From positions 1 to 56,435 of the forward strand of contig NZ_JBEZFP010000047.1 in assembly GCF_040649515.1 (NCBI RefSeq): a DNA stretch of 56,435 nt, in the 5' to 3' direction. The notes under the pieces are model-generated. The model was not told where the DNA came from and made no database searches. It saw only the letters and a program-made list of their open reading frames with translations. Made by a program: the position numbers and the translations under genes. Source of the DNA: Yinghuangia elevatio (GTDB lineage: Bacteria > Actinomycetota > Actinomycetes > Streptomycetales > Streptomycetaceae). Numbering within the stretch: the first letter of the stretch is position 1; every line of letters begins with the position of its first letter. Positions 25,492 to 33,359 of this stretch are shown in pieces.

Positions 25492-25593
25492 CCCGCCGTC
25501 GTCACACGCGTACCGGGATTCCGGGGCCCCTCTGCCAACATCCGTATGAGACAAGGAGAAACAGGGCAGAGGAGTCCTCGGAGAGGATTCGCT

Positions 25594-26145
25594 GTGACCA
25601 CATTTCTGATCGTCATCGTGATCGTGGCCGTACTCGCGGGCGCCGCACTCGTCGTCGGACGCCCGCTGCTGCGGAGGCAACGACTGCGGCGCCGTTTCGG
25701 TCCGGAATATGACCGCGCGCTCGGCCAGTTCGCCACCCGCAGAGACGCCGAACGCAACCTCGCGGAACGAGAACGCATGTTCCGCGACCTCGACATCCGG
25801 GAACTGCCGGATGCGGAGAAGGACAAGTACGAGAACGCCTGGAGCGCGCTCCAGGAGCGTTTCGTCGAGTCCCCGAGCGACGCGCTCGCGGAGGCCGACG
25901 TCCTCATCACCCGCGTGATGCACGACCGCGGATACCCCACCGGTGCGCGGGAGAAGCGCATGGAGATCCTGTCCGTCAGGTACGGGCACTCCATCGACCG
26001 CTACCGGCAGGCCCAGGAGATCGAGCGCCTTCGCGAGGCCGGCAAGGCGTCCACCGAGGATCTGCGCCAGGCGATGCTGCACCACCGCACGCTGTTCACC
26101 GACCTGCTCGGCCGTGCTCCGGTCCCGGTGGCCCGGGGGAAGTGA
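25594..26145 (+). CDS. Membrane-anchored small helical protein (paralog A)
   Basis: This 183-residue protein has one N-terminal membrane helix (TFLIVIVIVAVLAGAALVVG), then a basic stretch and an all-helical, charged domain. The domain resembles that of the next gene: VESPSDALAEAD and STEDLRQAMLHHR here correspond to VDSPDDAVAGAD and DTEALRQALLQYR there. I do not recognise a named family. The start is the GTG at 25594, with AGAGGA upstream and the membrane helix immediately following. The stop codon overlaps or abuts the next gene's start region, so the two are one operon. It probably faces the cytoplasm as a tethered version of the second protein (inference). Confidence 0.8.
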   Translation: MTTFLIVIVIVAVLAGAALVVGRPLLRRQRLRRRFGPEYDRALGQFATRRDAERNLAERERMFRDLDIRELPDAEKDKYENAWSALQERFVESPSDALAEADVLITRVMHDRGYPTGAREKRMEILSVRYGHSIDRYRQAQEIERLREAGKASTEDLRQAMLHHRTLFTDLLGRAPVPVARGK

Positions 26146-26153
26146 GGCTGCTC

Positions 26154-26663
26154 ATGACTTCTTCGACGTCGTCCACGAATTCGCCGACCGACAAGACCAC
26201 CGATGACGCGCCGATCGTCGAGCGCGACGACCGCGACCGGGCGACCCGACAGGCGCGCGTGACCGAGAAGACCGGCTCCGCCCTCAAGCCGCCCGCAACC
26301 ATCCCGGCACCGCCCGGACCGGTTCCGGCGCCTTCGACCGGCCGCGGCTCGGCACGGCAGCCCGCACATGCCGCACCGGCCAGGGCAGGCGAGACGCTAC
26401 CGCCCTTGCTGGGCAAGTCGGTTGCCGACGGCCTCCGCAAGCGGCTGCGCGAGACGCTGGCCGGATTCGTCGACAGCCCGGACGACGCAGTCGCCGGCGC
26501 CGACGAGATCTACGCCGCCGCGGTCGACCAGCTGATGGAGGCCCTGGTACGCCGCCGCGAGGAACTGTCGCGTCAGCGGCAGGGCAAGAACGGCGACACG
26601 GAGGCGCTGCGCCAGGCCCTCCTGCAGTACCGTGCCGCGCTCGAGGCGATCGTGACGCTCTGA
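26154..26663 (+). CDS. Soluble small helical protein with disordered N terminus (paralog B)
   Basis: This 169-residue protein has no membrane segment. The first ~90 residues are Pro/Thr/Ala-rich and probably disordered; the rest is the same helical domain as in the preceding gene, ending DTEALRQALLQYRAALEAI. I chose ATG 26154, with GTGAGG upstream. A GTG at 26142 that overlaps the previous stop codon (GTGA) is also possible. No named family is recognised. The pair, one anchored and one soluble, follows the VWA membrane protein and terD. Confidence 0.78.
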   Translation: MTSSTSSTNSPTDKTTDDAPIVERDDRDRATRQARVTEKTGSALKPPATIPAPPGPVPAPSTGRGSARQPAHAAPARAGETLPPLLGKSVADGLRKRLRETLAGFVDSPDDAVAGADEIYAAAVDQLMEALVRRREELSRQRQGKNGDTEALRQALLQYRAALEAIVTL

Positions 26664-26685
26664 CGGTCGAAGCGCGCGTGGCGGT

Positions 26686-26729
26686 CGGAGGCCGCCGTCC
26701 GGATCCCGCGATCCGGTCGGCGGCCTCCG
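26686..26729. terminator. Bidirectional hairpin between paralog B and alpha/beta hydrolase genes
   Basis: An 11-base stem (CGGAGGCCGCC) with an inner GGATC...GATCC stem lies between two convergent genes and probably terminates both. Confidence 0.78.
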
Positions 26730-26764
26730 CTTGTCCGCGAAGCGGGCGCTCCGAGGCCCCGTGC

Positions 26765-27532
26765 TCAGGAGCCGCTGAGGAAGTCCACCAGGATCTCCGC
26801 CACTTCGTCCGCCTTCTCGACGATCACCAAGTGCGCGGCGTCGTGCACGAGGACGAGGCGCGCGCCGGGGATCCCCGCGGCCACCTCCTCCGACAACGCG
26901 ACCGGGGTCGAGGGATCGCGCTCGGCGGCGACGACCAGGGTCGGGACCGTCACGGCGGCGAGGCGGGCGCGTACGTCGAAGGTCGCGATCGCGTCGCACA
27001 CCGACGCGTAGCCCTCCGCGGGACAGGCCTGGAGCATCGCCAGCGTCTCCGCGACGACGCCCGGTTCGCGGGCGGCGTACTCCGGGGTGAACCAGCGGCC
27101 CAGTACCGTCTCGGCGACCGCCTGGACGCCGTCGCGCCGGACCAGTGCGGCCCGCTCGTGCCAGGCCGGGGGCTCGCCGAGCTTGGCGCCGCTGCAGCAC
27201 ACCACGAGCCGGTCGAGGCGCTCGGGCGCGTCCAGGGCGAGGGTGAGGCCGAGCGCGCCGGCGAGCGAGATGCCGGCGTACGCGAACCGCTCGACGCCGT
27301 ACCGGTCGGCCAGCGCCACGACGTCCGCCGCGAGGTCGGACATGGTCGGGCTGCCGGGCGGCAGTTCGGAACCGCCGTGGCCGCGCGTGTCGAAGCGGAG
27401 CACACGGTGCGTCGCGGCGAGGGCGGGCACGACCGCGTCCCAGACGCGGCCGTCCGCGCCGAGCGGCGAACCCAGCACGATGACAGGTGCGTTCTCAGGG
27501 CCGTCGAACCGGTGGTGGAGGGTGGCAGGCAT
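26765..27532 (-). CDS. Alpha/beta hydrolase, 3-oxoadipate enol-lactonase (PcaD)-like
   Basis: This is a cytoplasmic alpha/beta-fold hydrolase of 255 residues. The catalytic triad can be seen: Ser in YAGISLAGALG, Asp in AERDPSTPV and His in DAAHLVIVEK. The oxyanion-side motif LGSPLGADGRVW and RFDTRGHGGSELPPG are typical of PcaD, which opens 3-oxoadipate enol-lactone in the beta-ketoadipate pathway. The Ala after the nucleophile (SLAGA rather than SxGG) is a small variation. No other pca gene is nearby, so the exact substrate is unsure. The start is ATG 27532. It is divergent from the SRPBCC gene, and a CTGACG-N3-CGTCAA palindrome lies between them. Confidence 0.85.
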   Translation of the reverse strand: MPATLHHRFDGPENAPVIVLGSPLGADGRVWDAVVPALAATHRVLRFDTRGHGGSELPPGSPTMSDLAADVVALADRYGVERFAYAGISLAGALGLTLALDAPERLDRLVVCCSGAKLGEPPAWHERAALVRRDGVQAVAETVLGRWFTPEYAAREPGVVAETLAMLQACPAEGYASVCDAIATFDVRARLAAVTVPTLVVAAERDPSTPVALSEEVAAGIPGARLVLVHDAAHLVIVEKADEVAEILVDFLSGS

Positions 27533-27627
27533 GCGTCGCCTTTCGCGTGCGGATCCTTCCGGAAGATCCTCGCAGCCCTCGGCGGCAGACGCGCCCGTAC
27601 GCTCCCGACACGTTGTGCATTGTGGGT

Positions 27628-27642
27628 CTGACGGGTCGTCAA
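27628..27642. promoter_or_regulatory. CTGACG-N3-CGTCAR operator, copy 1
   Basis: CTGACGGGTCGTCAA lies 96 bases upstream of the hydrolase start and 52 upstream of the SRPBCC start. It matches the palindrome found at four other positions in the window (42259, 47007, 48152, 54035), with one mismatch at the last base. Confidence 0.6.
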
Positions 27643-27693
27643 TAACCTGAGCGGTTCGTCCGTGATTCCGCCCAGCCGCCTTCGGAGGCCCCG

Positions 27694-28197
27694 GTGAAGT
27701 ACACGCTCCGCGCCGAACCGATCGAGTTCGTGCAGACCGCGCCGCGCCGCCGGTCCTGGACGGCCGACCTCGCCGCGCCGCCGCAGCAGGTGTTCGCCGC
27801 GCTGACCGACGACCCGGATACGTGGAAGACGTGGTTCCCCAACTTCCGGGGCGGACGGTGGCTCGCGGCGGCGCCGGACGGTGGTCACGGGGTCGGGGCG
27901 CGCCGTGAAGTGCGCCTGGTCAAGCCGGTGGTGTTCCACGAGACGGTGATGGCCTACGAGGAGCCGACGCGCTGGGCGTACCGGATCGACGGGCTGACGG
28001 TGCCGATGTGCCACGCGCTCATCGAGGAGTGGGCGATCGAGGAGCGCGGCACCGGATCGCGGGTGACCTGGACGTTCGCCGCCGACCCCATGCCGTTGAT
28101 CGCCTTCACGCTGCGCTTCATGCCGTGGGCCATGAGCTCCACGTTCCACCGGGCCATGAAGCGCCTTGACCGCAAACTGGCCCCGGTCTCGGCCTGA
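27694..28197 (+). CDS. SRPBCC (START/polyketide cyclase-like) family protein
   Basis: This small soluble protein of 167 residues has the SRPBCC helix-grip fold, which forms a cavity for hydrophobic ligands. Seen features are RRSWTADLAAPPQQVFAAL at the N terminus, the DDPDTWKTWFPNFRGG strand-turn typical of the family, and a long C-terminal helix (MSSTFHRAMKRLDRKLA). Members include polyketide cyclases and lipid-binding or toxin-like proteins, so function cannot be fixed. The start is GTG 27694, preceded by GGAGG. It is divergent from the PcaD-like hydrolase and may share its operator. Confidence 0.85.
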   Translation: MKYTLRAEPIEFVQTAPRRRSWTADLAAPPQQVFAALTDDPDTWKTWFPNFRGGRWLAAAPDGGHGVGARREVRLVKPVVFHETVMAYEEPTRWAYRIDGLTVPMCHALIEEWAIEERGTGSRVTWTFAADPMPLIAFTLRFMPWAMSSTFHRAMKRLDRKLAPVSA

Positions 28198-28244
28198 ACC
28201 GCAAGACCCGCACTCCCGTAAGCGGAGCGAGTGAGGAGTAGGCG

Positions 28245-28660
28245 GGGAACCGCGCGGGCGCGTCGCGGAGGGGGAAGGGCAGGGCGGGTAGGGCGCGCAG
28301 CGGGTGGGAGCTGAGGAAGCCTTGCGCAGCGGCTCGGCGCGCAGCGCGGGTGGGGAGCGTCGCAGCGCGGGCGGGGCGGGGACGCGTAGCGGGCGGGGCG
28401 CAGAGGGAGCCTGGCGCAGCGGGTGGGCGCGCAGCGCGGACGGGGTGGGACGCGATGCGGGTGGGGAGCGTCGCAGCGCTGGTGGGGCGGTGACGCAGAG
28501 CGGGCGGGGCGCACGGGGAGCCTCGCAGAGAGAGGGCGCGCGGAGGGGGAGAGGAGCGTCCCGGAGTGCGTGGGTGCGCGGGGTGGGTGAGGAGCGGCTC
28601 GGAGTGTGGGGCGCGGGGCGGGTTGGCGTGCGGGGCGGCGGCGGGCTGGTGGGTTCGGGG
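28245..28660. repeat. Low-complexity region with 111-base imperfect tandem repeat
   Basis: The 628-base gap between the SRPBCC and yidB-like genes is filled with G-rich sequence. A unit starting GCGGGTGGGGAGCGTCGCAG occurs at 28346 and again at 28457, 111 bases apart, with degenerate copies before it. Long open frames cross it on both strands, but they give Pro/Arg/Ala-rich repeats with no family match and no start signal, so I treat the region as non-coding. Its origin is unknown. Confidence 0.6.
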
Positions 28661-28825
28661 TGACTGGTCCGCTCGTCCGCCGACGGTCGACCACGGGCGG
28701 GGCGGGGGTTCCCTCGAACCTCGCGCCGGTTGCGTACGGTCCCGCAAAACGGCAGGTCGCACAGGCGGAATTGCCCTTTTTGACACAATATGAGAGCCAC
28801 GTGTGTCGACTAGGGAGAAGATCGC

Positions 28826-29416
28826 ATGGGATCCGCGAACCTGGGGGGTCTTGGGAACCTCGGCAGCCTCGGCGGGCTGCTGGGCGGCGCGCTCGGGGGT
28901 TCGGGCGGCGGTCAGAACCAGCTGCTCAAGACCGTGCTCGGCATGTTGCAGGGCGGCGGATCAGGAGGCGGCGGCCTGGGCGGGCTGCTCTCGCAGCTGA
29001 ACGCGGGCGGCCTGGGCGACCAGACGAAGTCCTGGGTCGACAGCGGCCGCAATCAGCCGGTCAGCGGCCAGGAGATCACCAACGCGCTCGGCGAGGAGCG
29101 GCTCAACCGGCTCGCGGGCGAGGTCGGCATGACGCGCGAGGAGACCGCGGCCGGGATCGCCGCCACGCTGCCGCAGGTCGTCGACGCGGTGACGCCGGAC
29201 GGCGAGGTGCCGCCCGAGTCCGACCTCGACCAGGCACTGACTCAGTTCCTGGACGAGACCGGCGGCGCTGCCCCGGCGGCGGCCCCGGCAACGGGCCCGG
29301 CGCCGGACGCCGCCCCCGACCAGGCCCCTGGGTCGGCTTCCGAGACGGGCGCGGACTCGGGCGCGGAGGCGCCCAAGAAGACCGCGGGAACGGAAGAACC
29401 GCCAGGCACTTCCTGA
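28826..29416 (+). CDS. YidB-like (DUF937) family protein
   Basis: This protein of 196 residues begins with a Gly/Leu-rich segment (LGGLGNLGSLGGLLGGALGG) typical of YidB/DUF937 proteins. A compact helical domain follows (residues ~60-130: SWVDSGRNQPVSGQEITNAL and ETAAGIAATLPQVVDAVTP). A disordered Ala/Pro/Glu tail fills the last 60 residues. YidB proteins are widespread and poorly understood. The start is ATG 28826 with AGGGAGAAG upstream; a TTGACA at 28780-28785 may be the -35 box. A hairpin follows the gene. Confidence 0.88.
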   Translation: MGSANLGGLGNLGSLGGLLGGALGGSGGGQNQLLKTVLGMLQGGGSGGGGLGGLLSQLNAGGLGDQTKSWVDSGRNQPVSGQEITNALGEERLNRLAGEVGMTREETAAGIAATLPQVVDAVTPDGEVPPESDLDQALTQFLDETGGAAPAAAPATGPAPDAAPDQAPGSASETGADSGAEAPKKTAGTEEPPGTS

Positions 29417-29429
29417 GCGGCCCCGAGTC

Positions 29430-29477
29430 CGGGATCCGCGGAGCTGCCCGGCAAGCGGGCCCACTCCGCGGATCCCG
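29430..29477. terminator. Terminator after yidB-like gene
   Basis: A perfect 14-base stem, CGGGATCCGCGGAG, with inner GCCCG/CGGGC pairing starts 14 bases after the stop codon. Confidence 0.8.
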
Positions 29478-29557
29478 CGTTCGTGGGTCGGTGACTCGGC
29501 AGGCCGACACCTTCGGAAGTCCGGGAGTCGGACGTCCGGGACTCGGAAGCCGGTGGC

Positions 29558-29719
29558 TCAGAAGAGGTAGCCGCTCGGAACCCCGGGGGCGACCCGGTGG
29601 TGGGAGGCGCCGCCGCCCTCCCCCGGGGCCGCGTCCTCGCCGCACGCAATAGCGGCGGAGCCGAACGCGGCGACGGCGGCGGCCAGAAGAAATGCCGCGA
29701 GGAATCGTTGCGCCGACAT
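29558..29719 (-). CDS. Small secreted peptide (53 residues), hypothetical
   Basis: This short frame encodes MSAQRFLAAFLLAAAVAAFG followed by SAAIACGEDAAPGE and a Gly/His-containing tail ending PSGYLF. The first 25 residues form a convincing signal peptide (one Arg, then a hydrophobic core and AxA-type end). The lone Cys in AIACGED could in principle be a lipobox, but the context fits poorly. The mature part would be about 30 residues. No family is recognised. The ribosome site is weak. It is convergent with yidB and lies downstream of the P450 gene. Confidence 0.5.
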   Translation of the reverse strand: MSAQRFLAAFLLAAAVAAFGSAAIACGEDAAPGEGGGASHHRVAPGVPSGYLF

Positions 29720-29824
29720 GCCGTGCCCAACGGCCCGGTACGCCCGGGGCCACGCACGCTCACCCGGTCGGCCCAACAACCCGCGCCCGGCCGCCCGGAC
29801 CCCGCTCCCGGGCTGCCGCTCCGC

Positions 29825-31135
29825 TCAAACTCCCGGCGCCGGCGCGAACGCGCACGGCATGTGCTTGATGCCGTTGATGAAGCTCGACCGCAGCCGCTGC
29901 GGCTCGCCCGCCATGTGGATGTCCGGTAGCCGGCCGAGGAGTTCGCGGAACATGATGGTGATCTCCCGCCGGGCGAGATGCGCGCCGAGGCAGAAGTGCG
30001 GGCCCGCACCGCCGTACCCCACATGGGGGTTCGGGTCGCGCGTGATGTCGAAGCGCCGCGGCTCGGGGAAGACGGCGCCGTCACGGTTCGCCGACCAGTA
30101 GTACATCAGGAGCTTGTCGCCCTCGGAGACGGCCTGGTCGGCGAGGACCGTGTCGCGCGTGGCGGTGCGGCGCATCCACACCACCGGCGACGCGACGCGT
30201 ACGATCTCCTCGACCGCGGTGGGTGCGTACCGCTCGAAGTCGCCGAGCCACAGCGCGCGTTGGTCGGGGTTCTCGGTGAGCAGCCGCAGGCCGTGCGAAA
30301 TGGCGTTGCGGGTGGTCTCGTTGCCGGCCACGACGAGCAGGATGAAGAACGACGCGAGCTCGTCGGCGGTCAGGCGCTCGCCGTCGACGTTGCCGTTGAC
30401 GAGGGCCGAGATGACGTCGTCCGCCGGGTTCTCCACCCGGTAGGCGCCCAACTCGGTGAGCAGCGCCGCCAGTTCGGCTCCGGCCGTGAGAAGGACGGTT
30501 ATGTGGTCGGCGTCCTCGGGCACGTATTCCGGGTCGGCCACCCCGATGATCGTGTTGGTGCGGTCGAGGATGAAGCCGTAGTCCTTCACGGGCACGCCCA
30601 TCATGTCGCAGATGACCTTGAGCGGCAGGCGGGCGGCGATCTCGGTGACGAAGTCGCAGGAGCCCAGGGCCGCGACGTCGTCCACGACGGCTGCCGCGGC
30701 GGTTTCGACGTCCTGCTCGAACTTCTTGATCATGCGCGGGGTGAACGCCCGTGACACGATGCGGCGGAGTCGGTGGTGCCGGGGGTCGTCCATTTCGATC
30801 ATCGAGCCGAAGAACTCCGCGAACTCGGTCGGGAAGTCCGGGATGTGCGTCGCGCCGCGCCCCGAGCAGAAGTCCTCGGGGCGGCGGCTGACCTCCAGCA
30901 GGTCCGCGTGCCGGGTGACGGCCCAGTAGCCGGGGCCGCCGGGCAGCGGGCTCGGCGGTTCCGGGTAGTACGGCAGCGGCCATTCCGCACGCAGGCGGGC
31001 GAAGCCGTCCTCGCGTTCGCCGAACGGCCCTGCCCAGAAGTCCATGTCGGACAGGTTGACCCAGTCCGGTGCGGCCTTGGGGCGCTGCCGTCCCGCGGAT
31101 TCCCCGGCTCCCCCGCTGTGCTCGGTGACCGTCAT
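29825..31135 (-). CDS. Cytochrome P450 (CYP125/CYP142/CYP124-like)
   Basis: This soluble bacterial P450 of 436 residues inserts oxygen into an unactivated C-H bond using ferredoxin-supplied electrons. The I-helix motif is VVAGNETTRN, the K-helix ExxR is EEIVR followed by SPVVWMRRTA, and the heme-Cys loop is GYGGAGPHFCLGAHLAR. The heme loop, SPVVWMRR and the ending SSFINGIKHMPC resemble the mycobacterial CYP125/124/142 group that oxidises sterol side chains or methyl-branched lipids (from memory). No ferredoxin gene is adjacent. The start is ATG 31135 with GGGGG upstream. The gene lies just downstream of a minus-strand SDR gene. Confidence 0.9.
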   Translation of the reverse strand: MTVTEHSGGAGESAGRQRPKAAPDWVNLSDMDFWAGPFGEREDGFARLRAEWPLPYYPEPPSPLPGGPGYWAVTRHADLLEVSRRPEDFCSGRGATHIPDFPTEFAEFFGSMIEMDDPRHHRLRRIVSRAFTPRMIKKFEQDVETAAAAVVDDVAALGSCDFVTEIAARLPLKVICDMMGVPVKDYGFILDRTNTIIGVADPEYVPEDADHITVLLTAGAELAALLTELGAYRVENPADDVISALVNGNVDGERLTADELASFFILLVVAGNETTRNAISHGLRLLTENPDQRALWLGDFERYAPTAVEEIVRVASPVVWMRRTATRDTVLADQAVSEGDKLLMYYWSANRDGAVFPEPRRFDITRDPNPHVGYGGAGPHFCLGAHLARREITIMFRELLGRLPDIHMAGEPQRLRSSFINGIKHMPCAFAPAPGV

Positions 31136-31262
31136 GCGTTACCCCCGGTACGGTTCGGGTTTGAGGCACAGGGAACCACGAACTCCGGTGGCAAGTACAG
31201 GGGTCGTACACCGAATTGCCGGCGCCGGGCCCCCGGTGGGCCCGGTCGGCGGGAGTCCCGCG

Positions 31263-32024
31263 TCAGGTGGTCGGCGCCCCTCCGTTGACCTGCCAGGTCT
31301 GCCCGGTGATCCACTCCGCCTCGCGGGAGGCGAGGAACACGCAGGTGGCGCCGATGTCCTCGGGCTTGCCGAGGCGTCCGACGGGGATCGCCTTGGCCAT
31401 CGCGACGGTCGCCGAGGCCTGTCGGCCGCTGCTGGCCGGGTCGATGAGCCCGACCGCGATCGAGTTGGCGGTGATGCCCTCGCGCGCGTGCTCGACGGCG
31501 AGGTGCCGGGTGAAGGCGATGGCGCCGCCCTTGGCCGCGCCGTACAGCGATACGCCGATGTTGAGACCCTGGGTGCCCGCGCCCGAGGCGATGGTGATCA
31601 CGCGGCCGTGGCGGCGGGCGCACATGCCGTCGAGGACCGCGCGCGTGGCGTTCATGACGCCGAAGAGGTTGATGTCGGCGAACCGCTGCCAGTCGGCGGG
31701 GTCCGAGTCGCGGAAGCGGGTGGGCCGGAAGCCCTCCGCGCCGCCGTTGCCGGCGTTGTTGACCAGGATGTCGACCGGGGCGACCATGCGCTCGAACGCA
31801 CGTACCGCGGGGGCGACGGCGCCCTGGTCGGTGACGTCGAACGGCAGCGCGTACGCCGAGCCGCCCGCCTCGCGGATGCGTGCCGCGACCTCCTCCGCGC
31901 GCTCGGCCACGATGTCGTTGACCGCCACGGCGGCCCCCTGACGGGCCATCAACTCGGCGATACCCGCGCCGACGCCCTGTCCCGCACCGGTCACCAGCGC
32001 GGTCCTGCCATGCAGTTCAAACAT
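31263..32024 (-). CDS. Short-chain dehydrogenase/reductase (SDR)
   Basis: This NAD(P)-dependent classical SDR of 253 residues has the cofactor motif TGAGQGVGAG at residues 12-21, NNAGNGG, the catalytic Ser in TIASGAGTQG, and Tyr/Lys in SLYGAAKGG. The C-terminal segment EWITGQTWQVNGG is typical. Asp in AVNDIVAER suggests NAD rather than NADP. It probably oxidises or reduces a hydroxy/keto group; the hydroxyacyl-CoA type is possible. The start is ATG 32024 with GGAGGTG upstream. It is divergent from a MarR regulator, with a palindrome between them. The P450 gene follows in the same direction after 127 bases. Confidence 0.9.
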   Translation of the reverse strand: MFELHGRTALVTGAGQGVGAGIAELMARQGAAVAVNDIVAERAEEVAARIREAGGSAYALPFDVTDQGAVAPAVRAFERMVAPVDILVNNAGNGGAEGFRPTRFRDSDPADWQRFADINLFGVMNATRAVLDGMCARRHGRVITIASGAGTQGLNIGVSLYGAAKGGAIAFTRHLAVEHAREGITANSIAVGLIDPASSGRQASATVAMAKAIPVGRLGKPEDIGATCVFLASREAEWITGQTWQVNGGAPTT

Positions 32025-32083
32025 GCGCACCTCCGTCCCGCGCGGAGCAAACCACCGCCCGCCGACAGAGTCAATGGTGGAGT

Positions 32084-32097
32084 CAATCAAGTGATTG
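32084..32097. promoter_or_regulatory. Palindrome between SDR and MarR genes
   Basis: CAATCA-AG-TGATTG has perfect 6-base arms, 60 bases upstream of the SDR start and 151 before the MarR start. An additional half site, GTCAAT, occurs at about 32070. It is a likely target of the neighbouring MarR protein. Confidence 0.6.
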
Positions 32098-32247
32098 GGC
32101 CCACGGCCGACCTGCGCGGACGTGACACGGAGCCGGTCCTCAGCCGTAGACTTCGCGGCACCGGACGGCTCCGTACGGACCCGGCCGACCAACCGACCGA
32201 TCACCCCGCCCGCCCCGGCCCGGGTGGTCCCCGACCAGGACGCGGGA

Positions 32248-32853
32248 GTGAGCGTTCCCTTGCAGCCGGACGACCCCAAGCCGCCCGACACCGAAACGCC
32301 GGGCATATCCGACACGCCCGATCCCTCCGACGCCCCGAAGTTCGCCGACGGACCCGAGGCCCTGGCCGCCCAGCGGCAGGTCCAGGGAGCCGTCGAACGG
32401 CTGCTCCGCCTGCAACAGAGCCGCCGCGTCCACGGCGAGCTGATGAGTGCCGCCCGCGCGCAGGTGTCGCAGCCCGCCGTGATCCTGCTGGCCCGCCTCC
32501 AGGCCGACGGCGGCCTCACCATCGGCGAGTTGGCCCGGCGCACCCACATGGACATGTCGCTGGTCAGCCGCGAGCTGCGCAAACTCGAGACCGAGGCGAT
32601 GGTGACGCGGGCCACCGACGCCCGCGACGGCCGCGTCACGCGCGTCGGCCTCACGCCCAAGGGACGCGGGATCGTCCGGCGGCTGCGCAACGTGCGCGAC
32701 CGGCACATCTTCGAGGTGCTGTCCGCCTGGTCGGCACAGGAACTGGTGGCGCTGGGCGACCTGATGACGCGCTTCGTCGACGACCTGCAGTCGGTGCGCT
32801 ACCGCGACGCGGACACCGACGGCAGCGGAGGGCCCGAGACGACCAAGGGGTGA
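32248..32853 (+). CDS. MarR family transcriptional regulator
   Basis: This winged-helix regulator of 201 residues has a disordered Pro/Asp-rich N terminus of about 35 residues, then the MarR fold. The recognition region reads LTIGELARRTHMDMSLVSRELRKLE, followed by the wing TDARDGRVTRVGLTPKGRG. MarR proteins act as dimers and respond to small aromatic or acyl ligands. The start is GTG 32248 with AGGACGCGGGA upstream; longer starts lack support. It is divergent from the SDR, and a CAATCA-N2-TGATTG palindrome lies in between, so it probably controls the SDR and possibly the P450. Confidence 0.87.
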   Translation: MSVPLQPDDPKPPDTETPGISDTPDPSDAPKFADGPEALAAQRQVQGAVERLLRLQQSRRVHGELMSAARAQVSQPAVILLARLQADGGLTIGELARRTHMDMSLVSRELRKLETEAMVTRATDARDGRVTRVGLTPKGRGIVRRLRNVRDRHIFEVLSAWSAQELVALGDLMTRFVDDLQSVRYRDADTDGSGGPETTKG

Positions 32854-32865
32854 GCGCGCGGCGGG

Positions 32866-32943
32866 CACGGACGCGCGGCACGGATGCACGACCACGGACG
32901 CACGGCGCGAATGCGTGCACGGACGCGCGGCCACGGACGCGGC
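32866..32943. repeat. CACGGACGCGCGG short repeats between convergent genes
   Basis: The spacer between the MarR gene and the HPr gene contains CACGGACGCGCGG at 32866-32878 and 32918-32930, with partial copies between and after. No gene or clear hairpin is seen. Confidence 0.5.
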
Positions 32944-32996
32944 GCAGGCGAGCGGCACCAGTGTGCGGGGCGGACGTGCCCGGACCTGACCCCGGG

Positions 32997-33359
32997 TCAG
33001 GCGGGCTCCCGCAGCTGCACGGCCAGGCCGCCCACCGCCGCCTCCGCGTCCGTGCCCCGCCCGCGCACCGTGACCGGCGTACCCGCGCGGGCGCCCAGGC
33101 CCATGATCTCCAGCACGCTCGACGCACGCGCGACCCGGCCGCACGCGACGAGCTCGACGTCGGCGACATAGCGGGCGGCGGTACGCACGACGGCGCCGGC
33201 CGGGCGCATGTGCAGATCGGCGCCGAGCACGACGTCCTCCGCGTACTCCCCGGCCCCGGTCCCCGCCGCGGTCCCCGCCTGGCCAGGCGCCGCGGCGGTC
33301 TCGCGCCCCGCCTCCGCCTCGGGCTCCGGGCCGCGCCCCCGCTCAGAGCTTTCGGACAT
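32997..33359 (-). CDS. HPr family phosphocarrier protein of the dihydroxyacetone PTS
   Basis: This 120-residue protein has a disordered N terminus of ~43 residues (Glu/Ala/Gly-rich) followed by an HPr domain. The phosphorylated His is His50 in the motif LHMRPA. Ser81 (RASSVLEIMGL) sits exactly 31 residues later, as His15 and Ser46 do in HPr. It would pass phosphate from the EI-like protein to the DhaM EIIA protein. The start is ATG 33359 with GGAGGCGCG upstream. It overlaps the end of dhaM by 17 bases, so the two are co-transcribed. In E. coli this domain is fused into DhaM; here it is separate. Confidence 0.87.
   Translation of the reverse strand: MSESSERGRGPEPEAEAGRETAAAPGQAGTAAGTGAGEYAEDVVLGADLHMRPAGAVVRTAARYVADVELVACGRVARASSVLEIMGLGARAGTPVTVRGRGTDAEAAVGGLAVQLREPA

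Noticed and set aside
22804..26085. A 1093-codon open frame opposite the VWA protein gene
   Set aside because: This is an antisense shadow caused by high GC. The plus-strand VWA protein has a signal helix, DxSxS motif and membrane helices.
26950..28800. A 616-codon open frame on the minus strand across the repeat region
   Set aside because: It runs through the SRPBCC gene and PcaD-like gene in the wrong frame and is Pro/Arg/Ala repeats in the gap. No ribosome site and no family pattern.
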